From Planomonospora parontospora (GTDB lineage: Bacteria > Actinomycetota > Actinomycetes > Streptosporangiales > Streptosporangiaceae), in NCBI GenBank assembly GCA_014647935.1, contig BMQD01000003.1:310001-374000 (forward strand): a DNA stretch of 64,000 bases, written 5' to 3'. Position numbers and translations under genes: made by a program. Numbering within the stretch: the first letter of the stretch is position 1; every line of letters starts with the position of its first letter. Positions 63,698 to 64,000 of this stretch are shown in pieces. The notes beneath the pieces were generated by a model. The model had not been told where the DNA came from and did no database searches. It saw only the letters and a program-made list of their open reading frames with translations.

Positions 63698-64000
63698 AAC
63701 GCAGCCAGCCCGGTACGGTCACCCGGATCAGCGGCCGGGTGGAGGCGGGCGGGCGGGCCCGCGCCGGGGCCGGGGGCAGGCCGAAGAACGCCTCGACCAC
63801 CCGGGCGCTCGCCTCGCCCTTCTCGTCGGCGCACCACAGCTCGCGGAACGCGGCGTACTTGGCGGCGAAGGAGGCCGAGACGGCGTCCAGGTCGCGCAGC
63901 GCGCAGATCAGCTCCCCGGTGGTGTTCAGGCACGGCCCGGGGGCGATCGCCGGCAGGTCGTGGTAGACGCCCCGCTCCACGCGGCGGTACTCGTCCCAGT
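63696..64000 (-). CDS. CDP-glycerol glycerophosphotransferase-like protein, C-terminal part (right edge truncates it)
   Basis: Only the last 101 codons are in the window, and the 5' part lies beyond base 64000. The sequence (YRRVERGVYHDLPAIAPGPC, then ALRDLDAVSASFAAKYAAFRELWCADEKGEASARVVEAFFG) matches the end of TagF-like CDP-glycerol transferases and parallels the end of the fusion gene at 57648. It presumably adds glycerol phosphate to a wall polymer. A Pro/Arg-rich tail follows. It is transcribed leftward, just before the GT4 gene. Confidence 0.78.
   Translation of the reverse strand, partial: WDEYRRVERGVYHDLPAIAPGPCLNTTGELICALRDLDAVSASFAAKYAAFRELWCADEKGEASARVVEAFFGLPPAPARARPPASTRPLIRVTVPGWLR

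Overview
The window is about 71-75 percent G+C actinobacterial chromosome. GTG starts are frequent, AGGAGG-type ribosome binding sites are common, and several neighbouring genes overlap by four bases (ATGA or GTGA). The mix of guaB/guaB3/guaA, StrD-like RmlA, CDP-glycerol polymerases, Excalibur and M36 secreted proteins suggests a filamentous actinomycete, probably a member of Streptosporangiales. The genus assignment is inference only. No rRNA, tRNA, CRISPR array or replication origin was seen.

Layout. 1-1.7 kb: end of guaB and complete guaB3. 1.9-6.9 kb: a divergent sugar locus with a DeoR-type regulator facing an operon for a SIS isomerase/deaminase, NagA-type deacetylase, PfkB kinase and class II aldolase. 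Together these make a plausible amino-sugar (GalNAc/GlcNAc-6-P) to triose phosphate pathway. glpD follows. 8.9-10.3 kb: a VapBC-type toxin-antitoxin pair, a perfect hairpin and a broken sigma-factor/hypothetical chimera. 10.4-18 kb: secreted nuclease, M36 metalloprotease, DUF4143 ATPase and a beta-propeller lipoprotein, each with strong palindromes nearby. 18-25.5 kb: aldehyde dehydrogenase, GMC oxidoreductase, PLP decarboxylase, acetyltransferase and an HxlR/NmrA divergent pair. 25.6-29.7 kb: AlkD-like protein, a solo TnpB insertion element and a DUF885 peptidase. 29.8-38.7 kb: giant hybrid histidine kinase, glycosyltransferase, guaA and acyltransferase.

38.7-64 kb is a surface glycopolymer region. 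It encodes a polysaccharide deacetylase, methyltransferases, GT-C-like membrane proteins and a four-gene dTDP-sugar set (RmlA, RmlB, 4-aminotransferase, N-formyltransferase). It also has a polyprenyl-phosphate glycosyltransferase divergent from a GtrA flippase, several GT2/GT4 enzymes, a GT2-TagF fusion, a CDP-alcohol phosphatidyltransferase and three tandem sulfotransferases. A second TagF-like gene runs off the right edge. The simplest reading is a locus for a cell-wall or capsular glycerol-phosphate-containing polymer bearing a formamido-deoxyhexose and possibly sulfate. The sulfate part is the least precedented feature and the best candidate for new biology here.

The DNA shows recent local rearrangement in this last region: near-identical blocks shared among the sulfotransferases, a duplicated leader, a duplicated start region before the GT4 gene, and several short tandem repeats.
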